A DNA stretch of 32,065 bases from an uncultured Bacteroidales bacterium (lineage in GTDB: Bacteria; Bacteroidota; Bacteroidia; Bacteroidales; UBA932): NCBI GenBank assembly GCA_900318015.1, contig ONJB01000034.1, positions 1 to 32,065 of the forward strand, given 5' to 3'. The notes under the pieces were generated by a model, which did not search any database, was not told where the DNA came from, and was given only the letters and a program-made list of their open reading frames with translations. The stretch's first letter is position 1, and the number at the start of each line of letters is the position of its first letter. A program made the position numbers and the translations under genes. Positions 17,360 to 24,817 of this stretch are shown piece after piece.

Positions 17360-18235
17360 ATGGAAGAAGGTAAGAAAAAATACATTCCCGGCTACCTGCG
17401 GGAACGCTACCAGCTGCTGGGCACGGTCACTTTCGCCGCCCTGTTCTCGGTGGTCTTCCTGCTGGTAAGCATCCCCTTCTCCAACAACGCCTGGTTCCGC
17501 CTGGGGAACAGCACTTTCTTCGGATTCACCGCCATCTTCGCCTTCCTGTCCCTGGCCATCCTCATCATCAGCCGCGTGGTCATGTACAAGACCCGGAACC
17601 ACCTGCCGATGACCTACTGGGGCTATGCGGCCTGGTGCATCGCGGAAATCCTCCTGATCACCACCCTTTACACCGTCTTCACGGTAACCATCGCCCAGCC
17701 GGAGGACCAGAGCGGAATCATCATCTTCCTGCACGCCCTTGTGTACGCCTTCGTGTGCCTGGGCGTCCCGTTCCTCATCGCGGGCATGTTCTTCACCATC
17801 ATCGACCAGAACCGGACCATCCGGCTGATGAACATGCACGACGTCGTGACGGAAGAAACCCCCGCCGAAGGCGCCGCCGACCAGAAATTCACCCTGTTCG
17901 ACAACAACGGCGTCCTTAAGCTCTCCGTCTCCAGCGCGAACCTCTACTACGTGGAATCGGACGACAACTACATCAAGGTGTGGTACTCCGACAACAAGGG
18001 CGACCTGCAGACCTACATGCTCCGCTGCCGGCTGAAGACGGTGGAAGAAAGCTTTGCGGGCTCGGACCTCCTCCGCTGCCACCGGAAGTTCATCGTGAAC
18101 ATGGGCAAGGTCAAGGTGCTCCAGAAGGTGGGCGCGACCTACGAGATCACCCTCGACAACGAAGCCATCGCCCCGATACCGGTCACGAAGACCTATATCG
18201 AGGCGGTTCTGGAAAGGTTCAAGGAAAAGGATTAG
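17360..18235 (+). CDS. Membrane-bound LytTR-family transcriptional regulator
   Basis: A 291-residue protein with four predicted membrane helices (about 20-40, 52-75, 86-110, 118-148), a short linker and a C-terminal LytTR DNA-binding domain (about 185-288). Its signature features are LYYVESDDNYIKVWYSD, RCRLKTVEE, LLRCHRKFIVNM and PIPVTKTYIEAV. There is no receiver domain, so the signal is presumably sensed by the membrane part rather than by phosphorylation. The start at 17360 is chosen because the upstream codons lie on the promoter; another ATG at 17355 is out of frame. It is divergent from fabH, and paired direct repeats upstream suggest autoregulation. Targets are unknown. Confidence 0.88.
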   Translation: MEEGKKKYIPGYLRERYQLLGTVTFAALFSVVFLLVSIPFSNNAWFRLGNSTFFGFTAIFAFLSLAILIISRVVMYKTRNHLPMTYWGYAAWCIAEILLITTLYTVFTVTIAQPEDQSGIIIFLHALVYAFVCLGVPFLIAGMFFTIIDQNRTIRLMNMHDVVTEETPAEGAADQKFTLFDNNGVLKLSVSSANLYYVESDDNYIKVWYSDNKGDLQTYMLRCRLKTVEESFAGSDLLRCHRKFIVNMGKVKVLQKVGATYEITLDNEAIAPIPVTKTYIEAVLERFKEKD

Positions 18236-18322
18236 CTCATCTCATCGCCTCGAGGGAATGCGCAACCAGTTCCGAGGCCCGGAGCTCCCACATCATCAGT
18301 TTCCGATCAGGGTTTTGTTTGA

Positions 18323-19234
18323 TTACACAATTGTGACGGATGCTGCAGCGGTCACTTCGTCTCCATCCTCGTAGCTGATGCTGATCGTGAATGTCAGGTT
18401 TTCCGGAGTCTCTTCAGGAAGATCCTTCAGTTTGATTTCGAGTCGCCGCATGTAGGGGCGGTATTCCAGAAATTCTTCAAAGGACATTCCATCAAGAGGT
18501 TTGTCGATTCGCTCAAACTGGCCGTCCAACGTATTCCAAACGTGGGAGCGATAATCAACTCTTCCCGATAATACGAAGTGCGAACCGATATCCTCTCCCG
18601 CTTTGACTCCAAATAAATCAGAAGAACTGGTAATCCGGATAGATTGAATGATACGAAGAGTATAATTCGATTCAAAGATATTCTCTCCCAAGATTGTCAT
18701 ATAGAATTCCTTCCTTTTCTTGAGATACGAGGAGACTTCTTTGTATAGTTCCCAAAAGGAGCCATCTGCAACAGCATTATTTACTTGATTATCAATCGCC
18801 TGCTCCATTTCGGCACAAAAAGAATCCCATAAAGAAGCAGCCTCTTCGGGCACGGATTCTGTCCCACCGACAAAATAACCTTCACTAGATCCTTGAACAA
18901 TTACTGATAATTGAAGAGAGGACAGACCTGTCACCGTCCCGTCGTATGATAACTGGGGAAAAGAGGCGAGATCGTAGACAGAAACACGAATAGATGTCGG
19001 ATCCCAACATGTGATAATACGGGGGAAATAGGATTTCCATCCCCACGCCGAGTTCATCATTGACCTCATCTGATTAATTTCCACCTCGCTTATCTCCCCT
19101 TCAAATGATTCCCTTTCATACAGTTCACCCTTTATGAAGTCCGTCTTTTTAGAACATGACGAAATAGAAACAATGCAAATCAGCAGAATACTAATGTGTA
19201 CTTGAAGAGTCCCTGTTTTAAATAATGCTTTCAT
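18323..19234 (-). CDS. Hypothetical lipoprotein of the sigma-factor islet
   Basis: A 303-residue predicted lipoprotein: signal peptide with lipobox ISSC (Cys27) followed by SKKTD. The family was not recognised. The mature part is mixed alpha/beta, with a beta-rich stretch (YDGTVTGLSSLQLSVIVQG) around residues 97-115 and a charged helical stretch (WELYKEVSSYLKKRKEF) around 160-177. Base composition is clearly lower in GC than the flanking housekeeping genes. It is transcribed divergently from the ECF sigma gene, and the region between them is a 46-bp dyad, so it may belong to that sigma factor's regulon. A surface or periplasmic role is inferred only from the lipobox. Confidence 0.75.
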   Translation of the reverse strand: MKALFKTGTLQVHISILLICIVSISSCSKKTDFIKGELYERESFEGEISEVEINQMRSMMNSAWGWKSYFPRIITCWDPTSIRVSVYDLASFPQLSYDGTVTGLSSLQLSVIVQGSSEGYFVGGTESVPEEAASLWDSFCAEMEQAIDNQVNNAVADGSFWELYKEVSSYLKKRKEFYMTILGENIFESNYTLRIIQSIRITSSSDLFGVKAGEDIGSHFVLSGRVDYRSHVWNTLDGQFERIDKPLDGMSFEEFLEYRPYMRRLEIKLKDLPEETPENLTFTISISYEDGDEVTAAASVTIV

Positions 19235-19274
19235 ATCTCTGGCTTTTTTGTTATTATAAACGCATCCTCTTATG

Positions 19275-19320
19275 AAATACGTTCGCCTGAATTAAAAAAA
19301 TAATTATGGGGGACGTATTT
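19275..19320. promoter_or_regulatory. 46-bp dyad in the divergent lipoprotein/sigma control region
   Basis: Outer arms AAATACGT (19275-19282) and ACGTATTT (19313-19320) are exact reverse complements. Inner arms GAATTA (19289-19294) and TAATTA (19301-19306) match at 5 of 6 positions. Both 6-bp gaps are equal and the centre is six A residues. Each gene is therefore approached by the same pattern, TAATT[AC], six bases, ACGTATTT. It may be a shared operator or a pair of sigma-specific promoters. Confidence 0.65.
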
Positions 19321-19322
19321 GA

Positions 19323-19916
19323 ATGGATTCTGCGTTTATTATAATTGAGTTGGACAACAAGGCGAACATAGACGAAAAAGAACTGGCATATCGGTGCTCA
19401 CATGGAGACCCTGAAGCCTTGACGGAGTTGTATAACAGATATGCAACTAAGCTTTATTCACTCTGTTCCCGATATGTATCCAATCCATCAGAAGGAAACG
19501 ATCTGATGCATGATACTATGTTGAAAGCCTTCGAGCGAATCAAACAGTATCGTTATGTCGGCAAAGGGTCATTGTATGCCTGGCTTTCCAGAGTTGCAGT
19601 CAATCTGGCGATAGACCGCCTGCGAAAGGGAATTCGGATGGAAATGGTAGACGTCAAAGAAACCTTTCCTGATCCTGACGGTTTCGATCCGTCTGAAGCA
19701 TGTAATAGTATCCCAATCGATGAACTACAACTAATGATCCAGTCCCTTCCGGATTCAAAAAGAGTCGTGTTCAACATGTATTGCATTGAAGGTTATTCGC
19801 ACAAAGAGATTGCTCAACGACTCGGCATTTCTGAAAAAGCATCGTCCTCGGTTTTATCGAAAGCGAAACGAATGCTTTCGAAGATGATAAACGATTATTA
19901 CAATAGAAATGCTTAG
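19323..19916 (+). CDS. ECF-type RNA polymerase sigma factor
   Basis: A 197-residue sigma-70 family ECF protein. Region 2 (about 26-103) includes LMHDTMLKAFERIKQYRYVGKG, and WLSRVAVNLAIDRLRK is the region 2.4 end. Region 4 (about 136-190) has LPDSKRVVFNMYCIEGYSHKEIAQRLGIS as the helix-turn-helix. There is no region 3 domain, as expected. The N-terminal 18 residues are longer than usual for ECF factors, and the ATG at 19323 directly follows the ACGTATTT arm of the dyad, so the true start could be a downstream non-ATG codon. GC is low: a hand count of bases 19321-19380 gives 22 of 60 G/C. The membrane-anchored barrel gene follows after 2 bp. Confidence 0.92.
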   Translation: MDSAFIIIELDNKANIDEKELAYRCSHGDPEALTELYNRYATKLYSLCSRYVSNPSEGNDLMHDTMLKAFERIKQYRYVGKGSLYAWLSRVAVNLAIDRLRKGIRMEMVDVKETFPDPDGFDPSEACNSIPIDELQLMIQSLPDSKRVVFNMYCIEGYSHKEIAQRLGISEKASSSVLSKAKRMLSKMINDYYNRNA

Positions 19917-19918
19917 GT

Positions 19919-21016
19919 ATGGAGGAGTGGATTGAAATATGCAGGAAGCGCTTAAAGGAAGCCGAGTTTCAGCTTCCTCCAAATGATCTGGGTATATTAA
20001 AGGAGAAATATCTTGCCCATAAGAGAGCGGAAAAGTCCAGGAGGCTATTCTTCTTTTCTGCTATCCCCGCTGCAGCAGCGGTTATCCTGGCCATATTTCT
20101 GAGCCGGTCTTCCCACCATGTGAATCCCGAAAGAGACACATTATATCCGAATACTCGAGAAGAGGCGGGGATTGTATCGGAGAGAGTTTTTAATAATCCT
20201 CCGGATATTGAAACAATCCCTATCCATTCAGTCCCTGATCAAACCGTCAGGTCTGCTGCACTTCCGGCCGATAACGAGCAAACTGCTGAGCCTTCTACTC
20301 CTGTCACACAACCTAATTCAAAAGGCACCAATGAACATACTGACGAAACACCTGCCAGACAAATCGAATCACAAGATATCGCCGAACAAAAAAAGGAGGA
20401 TCCCCCTATTATCTTCATGATAGATTCCGGGGAATCACAATCCCACGTCCGGATTGCTGTTTCTCCGTACTTCAAAGGGTTCAAGATAGTTTCTCAAGAT
20501 AGTAACTTCCAGCTTGATATCACCGAAAAGCCGGGTGCCAACACATCCGCTATTCATCATTCCATACCGTTGACATTCGGTCTTGATGCAAGTGTTCTCC
20601 TTCGTTCTAATCTATCTTTGACCACCGGGCTGGAAGTAAGCGATTATCATTCTGTTTTTTCCTTTCATGACAAGACAGAAAACATCGACCTGAAGGCTTA
20701 TTACCTCGGCATACCCCTGAGAATGGATTATTACTTCTGGCAGACAGGCCCACTATCTTCATGGATCGGATTCGGTGGAAAAGTGGACCGGCTCGTCTAT
20801 GGGCGATTGGGTACTGAACGAAAAACAGACCCGTCTTTTCACTGGTCTGTTTCAGGAAACATCGGCATTCAGTACGAACTATATCCCGGTATCGGATTGT
20901 ATTTCCAACCGGAGATATCATACTATTTCAAACCATCTGCCATCATCCTTCAAACATCCCGCGTCGATAATCCTTTAATGCTCTCGTTAGGGGTTGGATT
21001 GAGATTCTCGTTATAG
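19919..21016 (+). CDS. Putative trans-envelope anti-sigma protein: cytoplasmic segment, one membrane helix, linker, beta-barrel
   Basis: A 365-residue protein starting 2 bp after the sigma stop, so translationally coupled. Residues 1-41 are a charged helical cytoplasmic segment (MEEWIEICRKRLKEAEFQLPP...), where an anti-sigma domain would be; no zinc-binding motif is seen. Residues 42-62 form a single membrane helix (LFFFSAIPAAAAVILAIFLS). Residues 66-170 are a Pro/Thr/Glu-rich linker. Residues 174-365 alternate in beta strands, with an aromatic-rich pattern (AYYLGIPLRMDYYFW, YFQPEISYYF) and end LSLGVGLRFSL, resembling an eight-strand-scale outer-membrane barrel. Similar arrangements next to ECF sigma genes occur in Bacteroidota, from general knowledge. 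Anti-sigma function is inferred from position and topology. Confidence 0.72.
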   Translation: MEEWIEICRKRLKEAEFQLPPNDLGILKEKYLAHKRAEKSRRLFFFSAIPAAAAVILAIFLSRSSHHVNPERDTLYPNTREEAGIVSERVFNNPPDIETIPIHSVPDQTVRSAALPADNEQTAEPSTPVTQPNSKGTNEHTDETPARQIESQDIAEQKKEDPPIIFMIDSGESQSHVRIAVSPYFKGFKIVSQDSNFQLDITEKPGANTSAIHHSIPLTFGLDASVLLRSNLSLTTGLEVSDYHSVFSFHDKTENIDLKAYYLGIPLRMDYYFWQTGPLSSWIGFGGKVDRLVYGRLGTERKTDPSFHWSVSGNIGIQYELYPGIGLYFQPEISYYFKPSAIILQTSRVDNPLMLSLGVGLRFSL

Positions 21017-21049
21017 ATTATTATCTTATTAACAAGTCTGGTATACCAA

Positions 21050-21078
21050 CCTTCATCCGATAACATGTGGGACGAAGG
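21050..21078. terminator. Possible stem-loop between the barrel gene and queF
   Basis: CCTTCATCC (21050-21058) and GGACGAAGG (21070-21078) pair at 8 of 9 positions around an 11-base loop, in the gap between two convergent genes. There is no strong T-tract on either side, so this is a weak call. Confidence 0.35.
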
Positions 21079-21084
21079 AATAAA

Positions 21085-21517
21085 CTACTCGTGCGTAGCG
21101 AAACGCTGCTCCGCGAGCTGCTCCCACTTGGTGCCGGGGCGGCCGTAGTTGGCGTACGGGAAGATGGAGATACCGCCGCGCGGGGTGAAGAAACCCGTAA
21201 CCTCGATATACTTGGGATCCATCAGCTTGACGAGGTCCTTCATGATCGTATTCACGACATCCTCGTGGAAATCGCCGTGGCTGCGGAAGCTGAACAGGTA
21301 CAGCTTGAGGCTCTTGGATTCCACCATCCGGACGTCGGGCACGTAGCTGATGCGGATCTCCGCGAAGTCGGGCTGGCCGGTGATGGGGCACAGGGTGGTG
21401 AACTCCGGGCAGTTGAAACGGACCCAGTAGTCGTTGCCGGGATGCTGGTTCTCGAAGGTTCTGGCTGTAGGACGTCTTGTGGCCCAGGCTCTTGAGGGAT
21501 TCGGGATTGCGTGCCAT
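21085..21517 (-). pseudogene. queF: queF (7-cyano-7-deazaguanine reductase), frameshifted near the N-terminus
   Basis: QueF reduces preQ0 to preQ1 with NADPH in queuosine synthesis. The start region [19 protein letters not shown] is read from 21517, but the rest of the enzyme ([28 protein letters not shown] with the catalytic Cys, [38 protein letters not shown]) is in another frame. Homologues have about eight residues of the type DYAPEVLE between the Gln and the TFE; here one base (21460) stands in place of about 24, implying a 23-nt loss at 21460/21461. Downstream of the break no ATG opens the main frame before the active site. It is either a real disruption or an assembly error. It follows the prfA stop by 1 bp. 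Confidence 0.8.
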
Positions 21518-21518
21518 C

Positions 21519-22616
21519 TTATGCCTCCTCTCCGGCTTCCTTCAGGCGCTCGGCGTTCTCCGCGATCTGGAGCTGGTCGATGCATTCCTGGATGTCCCCG
21601 TCCATGAAGACGGGCAGGTTGTACATGCTCCAGCCGATGCGGTGGTCCGTCACGCGGCCCTGGGGATAGTTGTAGGTACGGATCTTCGCGGAACGGTCGC
21701 CGGTGGAGACCATGGTCTTGCGCTTCGCGGCGATGCCGTCCAGGTATTTCTGGTGTTCAAGGTTGTACAGGCGGGTGCGGAGTTCCTCCATCGCCCGGTC
21801 CAGGTTCTTGAGCTGGGAGCGCTCTTCCTGGCACTGGACCACGAGGCCGGACGGGATGTGGGTCAGGCGCACGGCGGAATAGGTGGTGTTCACGCCCTGT
21901 CCGCCCGGGCCCGAGGCGCAGAAGAGGTCCTTGCGGATATCGGCCGGATTGAGCTCCACGTCGAACTCGCCGGCTTCCGGGAACACGGCCACGGAGGCGG
22001 CCGACGTCTGGATGCGGCCCTGGGTTTCCGTCTGCGGGACGCGCTGGACGCGGTGCACGCCGGATTCGTATTTCATCACGCCGTACACGCCGTCCTGGCT
22101 GGAGGAGAGCTTGAACACGATCTGCTTGAAGCCGCCGGCCGTGCCGGGAGCCTGGTCGGTGACCTCCAGTTTCCAGCCCCGGCGCTCGGCGAAGTGCTGG
22201 TACATGCGGAACAGGTCGCCCGCGAAAATGGCCGCTTCGTCACCGCCGGTGCCGCCGCGGATTTCGACCATAGCGTTCTTGGAGTCATCCGGATCGGCCG
22301 GGATGAGGAGGAGCTTGATGTTCTGCTCCATCTCGGGGAGCTTGGGTTCGATCTCGGCAACCTCGTCACGGGCCATCTCCCGCAGGTCCTCGTCCTTCTC
22401 GTTCATGAGGATGTCCTTCGCCTGCGCGAGCTCATCCAGCATGCGCTTGTACTCGAGGCCGGCCTGGATGATCGGCTGCAGCTCCTTGTAGTCCTTGTTC
22501 AGCTGCACGAACTTCTTCATGTCGGCGATGACGGCCGGGTCGGCGAGCGACTCTTCCAGTTTCCGGTATTTGTCCTGAAGGCTCAGCACCTTCTCCAGCA
22601 ATGTGTTCTCTGCCAT
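21519..22616 (-). CDS. prfA: Peptide chain release factor 1
   Basis: A 365-residue class I release factor for UAA/UAG stop codons. The peptidyl-tRNA hydrolysis motif GGQ is at residues 238-240 ([10 protein letters not shown]), and the stop-codon-reading PxT motif reads PQT at 194-196 ([15 protein letters not shown]), which assigns it to RF1 rather than RF2. The start at 22616 ([10 protein letters not shown]) is preferred over an in-frame ATG at 22643 because the latter overlaps the -7 element 22641-22648 and would precede the transcription start. It is probably co-transcribed with the broken queF. Confidence 0.95.
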   Translation of the reverse strand: MAENTLLEKVLSLQDKYRKLEESLADPAVIADMKKFVQLNKDYKELQPIIQAGLEYKRMLDELAQAKDILMNEKDEDLREMARDEVAEIEPKLPEMEQNIKLLLIPADPDDSKNAMVEIRGGTGGDEAAIFAGDLFRMYQHFAERRGWKLEVTDQAPGTAGGFKQIVFKLSSSQDGVYGVMKYESGVHRVQRVPQTETQGRIQTSAASVAVFPEAGEFDVELNPADIRKDLFCASGPGGQGVNTTYSAVRLTHIPSGLVVQCQEERSQLKNLDRAMEELRTRLYNLEHQKYLDGIAAKRKTMVSTGDRSAKIRTYNYPQGRVTDHRIGWSMYNLPVFMDGDIQECIDQLQIAENAERLKEAGEEA

Positions 22617-22640
22617 GGGGGCGGGTTTTGAATTAGTCTG

Positions 22641-22648
22641 CAAAGATA
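22641..22648 (-). promoter_or_regulatory. -7 element of prfA
   Basis: TATCTTTG on the minus strand, 24 bp upstream of the prfA ATG at 22616. It decides against the longer in-frame start. The -33 element is not evident. Confidence 0.6.
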
Positions 22649-22672
22649 CGGAAAAAACTCCGAATTACCATA

Positions 22673-23464
22673 TCAGAGCCCTTTTGCCTTCCCCTCGTCC
22701 CAGATGGCGTCCATCTCGGCGAGGGTCATGTCCGCGAGCCGGAGACCGCGGCGGATGGTTTCCTCCTCCATGTAGGAGAAACGGCGGCGGAACTTGTCGC
22801 AGGCGCCGCTCAGGGCAGCTTCCGGATCGATGCCGTACAGGCGGGAAGCGTTGATGACGGCGAACAGCAGGTCGCCGAACTCCTCCTGCATATGCTTCGG
22901 GTCGTTCTCGGCGCAGGCGTCCTTCGCCTCCCCCATCTCCTCCTGCACCTTGGGCCAGACGTCCTCCTTCTGTTCCCAGTCGAAGCCGCAGCCGCGGGCC
23001 TTCTCCTGCATGGACAGGGCCTTGAGGATGGCGGGCATGGCATCGGGAATGCCGGCCATGACGCGCTTGTTGCCGTCCTTCTCCTTCGCCTTCACAAGTT
23101 CCCAGGTATCGGCGATCTCCTTCGCAGTGGTGGGCTTGCCTGCCTCGGGCCCGAACACGTGCGGGTGGCGGAAGACCATCTTGTCGCAGACCTTGTTCAG
23201 GGAGTCCGCGATGTCGAAGGAGCCTTCCTCCTGGGCGATGCGGGCATAGAAGACCATGTGGTAGAGCAGGTCGCCGATTTCCTTCGCCGTGCCTTTCCGG
23301 TCCCCCTTGAGGATGGTGTCGCTGAGCTCATACACCTCTTCCTCCGTCATCGGGCGGATGGTGTCGATGGTCTGCGCCGCATTCCACGGGCACTTTTCCC
23401 GGAGGAGGTCCATGATATCGAGCAATCGGCCGAAAGCGGCCACCTTTTCTTCCCTGGTATGCAT
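22673..23464 (-). CDS. mazG: Nucleoside triphosphate pyrophosphohydrolase MazG
   Basis: A 263-residue all-alpha NTP pyrophosphohydrolase that removes aberrant or excess NTPs. It carries two MazG repeats. The first has KCPWNAAQT (24-32) and the metal-binding pattern EEVYE (42-46) with EIGD (62-65). The second has EEMGEAKDA and EEFGDLLFAVIN. Length is typical of the long-form enzyme. The start at 23464 (MHTREEKVAAFGRLL) is chosen because upstream codons run across its promoter and into the divergent CoA-transferase gene. Its 3' end is 56 bp from the prfA start. Confidence 0.94.
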   Translation of the reverse strand: MHTREEKVAAFGRLLDIMDLLREKCPWNAAQTIDTIRPMTEEEVYELSDTILKGDRKGTAKEIGDLLYHMVFYARIAQEEGSFDIADSLNKVCDKMVFRHPHVFGPEAGKPTTAKEIADTWELVKAKEKDGNKRVMAGIPDAMPAILKALSMQEKARGCGFDWEQKEDVWPKVQEEMGEAKDACAENDPKHMQEEFGDLLFAVINASRLYGIDPEAALSGACDKFRRRFSYMEEETIRRGLRLADMTLAEMDAIWDEGKAKGL

Positions 23465-23483
23465 TTTATTCGTAAAATTTTTA

Positions 23484-23491
23484 CAAATATA
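23484..23491 (-). promoter_or_regulatory. -7 element of mazG
   Basis: TATATTTG on the minus strand, 19 bp upstream of the mazG ATG at 23464. It is paired with the divergent CoA-transferase promoter only 13 bp away, so the two polymerase sites must overlap. Confidence 0.6.
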
Positions 23492-23504
23492 CAAAGAATC
23501 TGCG

Positions 23505-23512
23505 TATATTTG
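23505..23512 (+). promoter_or_regulatory. -7 element of the CoA-transferase gene
   Basis: TATATTTG, 12 bp before the ATG at 23525, giving a very short leader. The -33 region overlaps the mazG -7 element. Confidence 0.6.
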
Positions 23513-23524
23513 CCCGGTTTGCGT

Positions 23525-24808
23525 ATGAAGCCCTTGACATTCATATCGGCGGACGAAGCCGTCCGCGGCGTCCGGAGCGGGGATCACATCCACCTCTCCC
23601 CGATCGCCAGCGTCCCCCACGTCCTCATCGACGCCCTGTGCCGCAGGGCCGGTGAACTGCGTGACCTGCATTTCCATCATTTCCATACCGAAGGACCTGC
23701 GCCGTACGGTTCCAAGGAGTACGAAGGCATCTTTTTCGACCAGGGTTTCTTCGTGGGCCCGAACGTACGGAAAAGCGTCCAGGAAGGCTATGCCGACTAT
23801 ATCCCCACGCACCTGTTCGAGTCGCAGGCGATGTACCGCAGCGGCGCGCTCCCGTGCGATGTCGCGATGGTGCAGGTATCCGAGCCTGTGGACGGGATCG
23901 TCTCCCTCGGCACCTCCGTGGATTGCTCGGTCGCAGCCCTGGAGGTGGCCCGCCTGAAAATCGCCGTCGTCAATCCGAACGTTCCCTTCTCCTATGGAGA
24001 ACCCATCCCCGTGGACCGGTTCGACGCCTTCGTCTGGGATGAGACGCCGCTGATCACCAAGGACTACGTGCAGCCTACGGAAATCGACCGGATGATCGGC
24101 CGGAACTGCTCGGAACTCGTGCCGGACGGGGCCTGCCTGCAGATGGGCATCGGCTCGCTGCCGAATGCGGTGTGCTCCGAACTCACGAACCATCAGCACC
24201 TCGGCCTCCACACGGAAATGTTCGCCGACGGCGCCCTGGATCTCATCCGGAAAGGCGTCATCGACGGCGCCGCGAAGAAGATCGACACCGGCAAGGTCGT
24301 CGCCTCCTTCCTCCTGGGCTCGCAGTCGGTGTACGATTTCATCGACCGGAACCCGGCCGTCCAGATGCGGGAAATCGCTTACACGAACGACCCCTGGATC
24401 ATCGCGAAGAACCCGAACGTCGTATCCATCAACTCCGCGACGGAGATCGACCTTACCGGCCAGGTGTGCGCCGACTCCATCGGCACGCGCATCTACTCCG
24501 GCACCGGCGGCCAACTGGACTTCGTCCGCGGCGCCAAGATGTCCCCCGGCGGCAAGGCCGTCATCGCCCTCGCCTCCCGCACTGCGAAACTCACCCCGAA
24601 GATCGTCCCCACCCTGAAGCCCGGCGCCGGCGTGGTCACGCCCCGCGCGGACGTGCAGTGGGTCGTCACCGAGTGGGGCGCCGTGAACCTGTACGGCAAG
24701 TCCCTGCAGGAGCGCGCCCGCCTGCTGATCTCCATCGCCCATCCGGACGACAGAGAACAGTTGGACCGAGCCGCCTTCGAACGGTTCGGTCCCCACTGGA
24801 AGTATTAA
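23525..24808 (+). CDS. Acetyl-CoA hydrolase/transferase family CoA-transferase (4-hydroxybutyrate or butyrate:acetate type)
   Basis: A 427-residue family-1 CoA-transferase. The catalytic glutamate is predicted as E231 in LHTEMFADG, the position of the thioester-forming Glu in 4-hydroxybutyrate CoA-transferase and relatives. GTGGQLDFVRGA (327-338) is the conserved CoA/oxyanion segment, and TEWGAVNLYGKSLQERA (382-398) the C-terminal signature. Such enzymes move CoA between acetate and butyrate, 4-hydroxybutyrate or propionate; specificity is not readable here. It converges on the etfB-etfA-acyl-CoA dehydrogenase operon with 9 bp between stops. Together they suggest acyl-CoA reduction or oxidation ending in a free short-chain acid. 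Promoter: 23505-23512. Confidence 0.9.
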   Translation: MKPLTFISADEAVRGVRSGDHIHLSPIASVPHVLIDALCRRAGELRDLHFHHFHTEGPAPYGSKEYEGIFFDQGFFVGPNVRKSVQEGYADYIPTHLFESQAMYRSGALPCDVAMVQVSEPVDGIVSLGTSVDCSVAALEVARLKIAVVNPNVPFSYGEPIPVDRFDAFVWDETPLITKDYVQPTEIDRMIGRNCSELVPDGACLQMGIGSLPNAVCSELTNHQHLGLHTEMFADGALDLIRKGVIDGAAKKIDTGKVVASFLLGSQSVYDFIDRNPAVQMREIAYTNDPWIIAKNPNVVSINSATEIDLTGQVCADSIGTRIYSGTGGQLDFVRGAKMSPGGKAVIALASRTAKLTPKIVPTLKPGAGVVTPRADVQWVVTEWGAVNLYGKSLQERARLLISIAHPDDREQLDRAAFERFGPHWKY

Positions 24809-24817
24809 AAGAAGTCT

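Noticed and set aside
18236-18322. Gap after the LytTR gene, with palindrome CACAATTGTG at 18326-18335 just beyond it, considered as a possible attachment site
   Set aside because: No matching repeat was found at the other end of the lower-GC islet (near 21020-21085), and no integrase or tRNA is present. The palindrome lies within the last codons of the lipoprotein gene.
22673-24796. 707-codon version of mazG reaching across the CoA-transferase gene
   Set aside because: The extension is antisense to a recognised enzyme and crosses both promoters; the MazG family N-terminus is at 23464.
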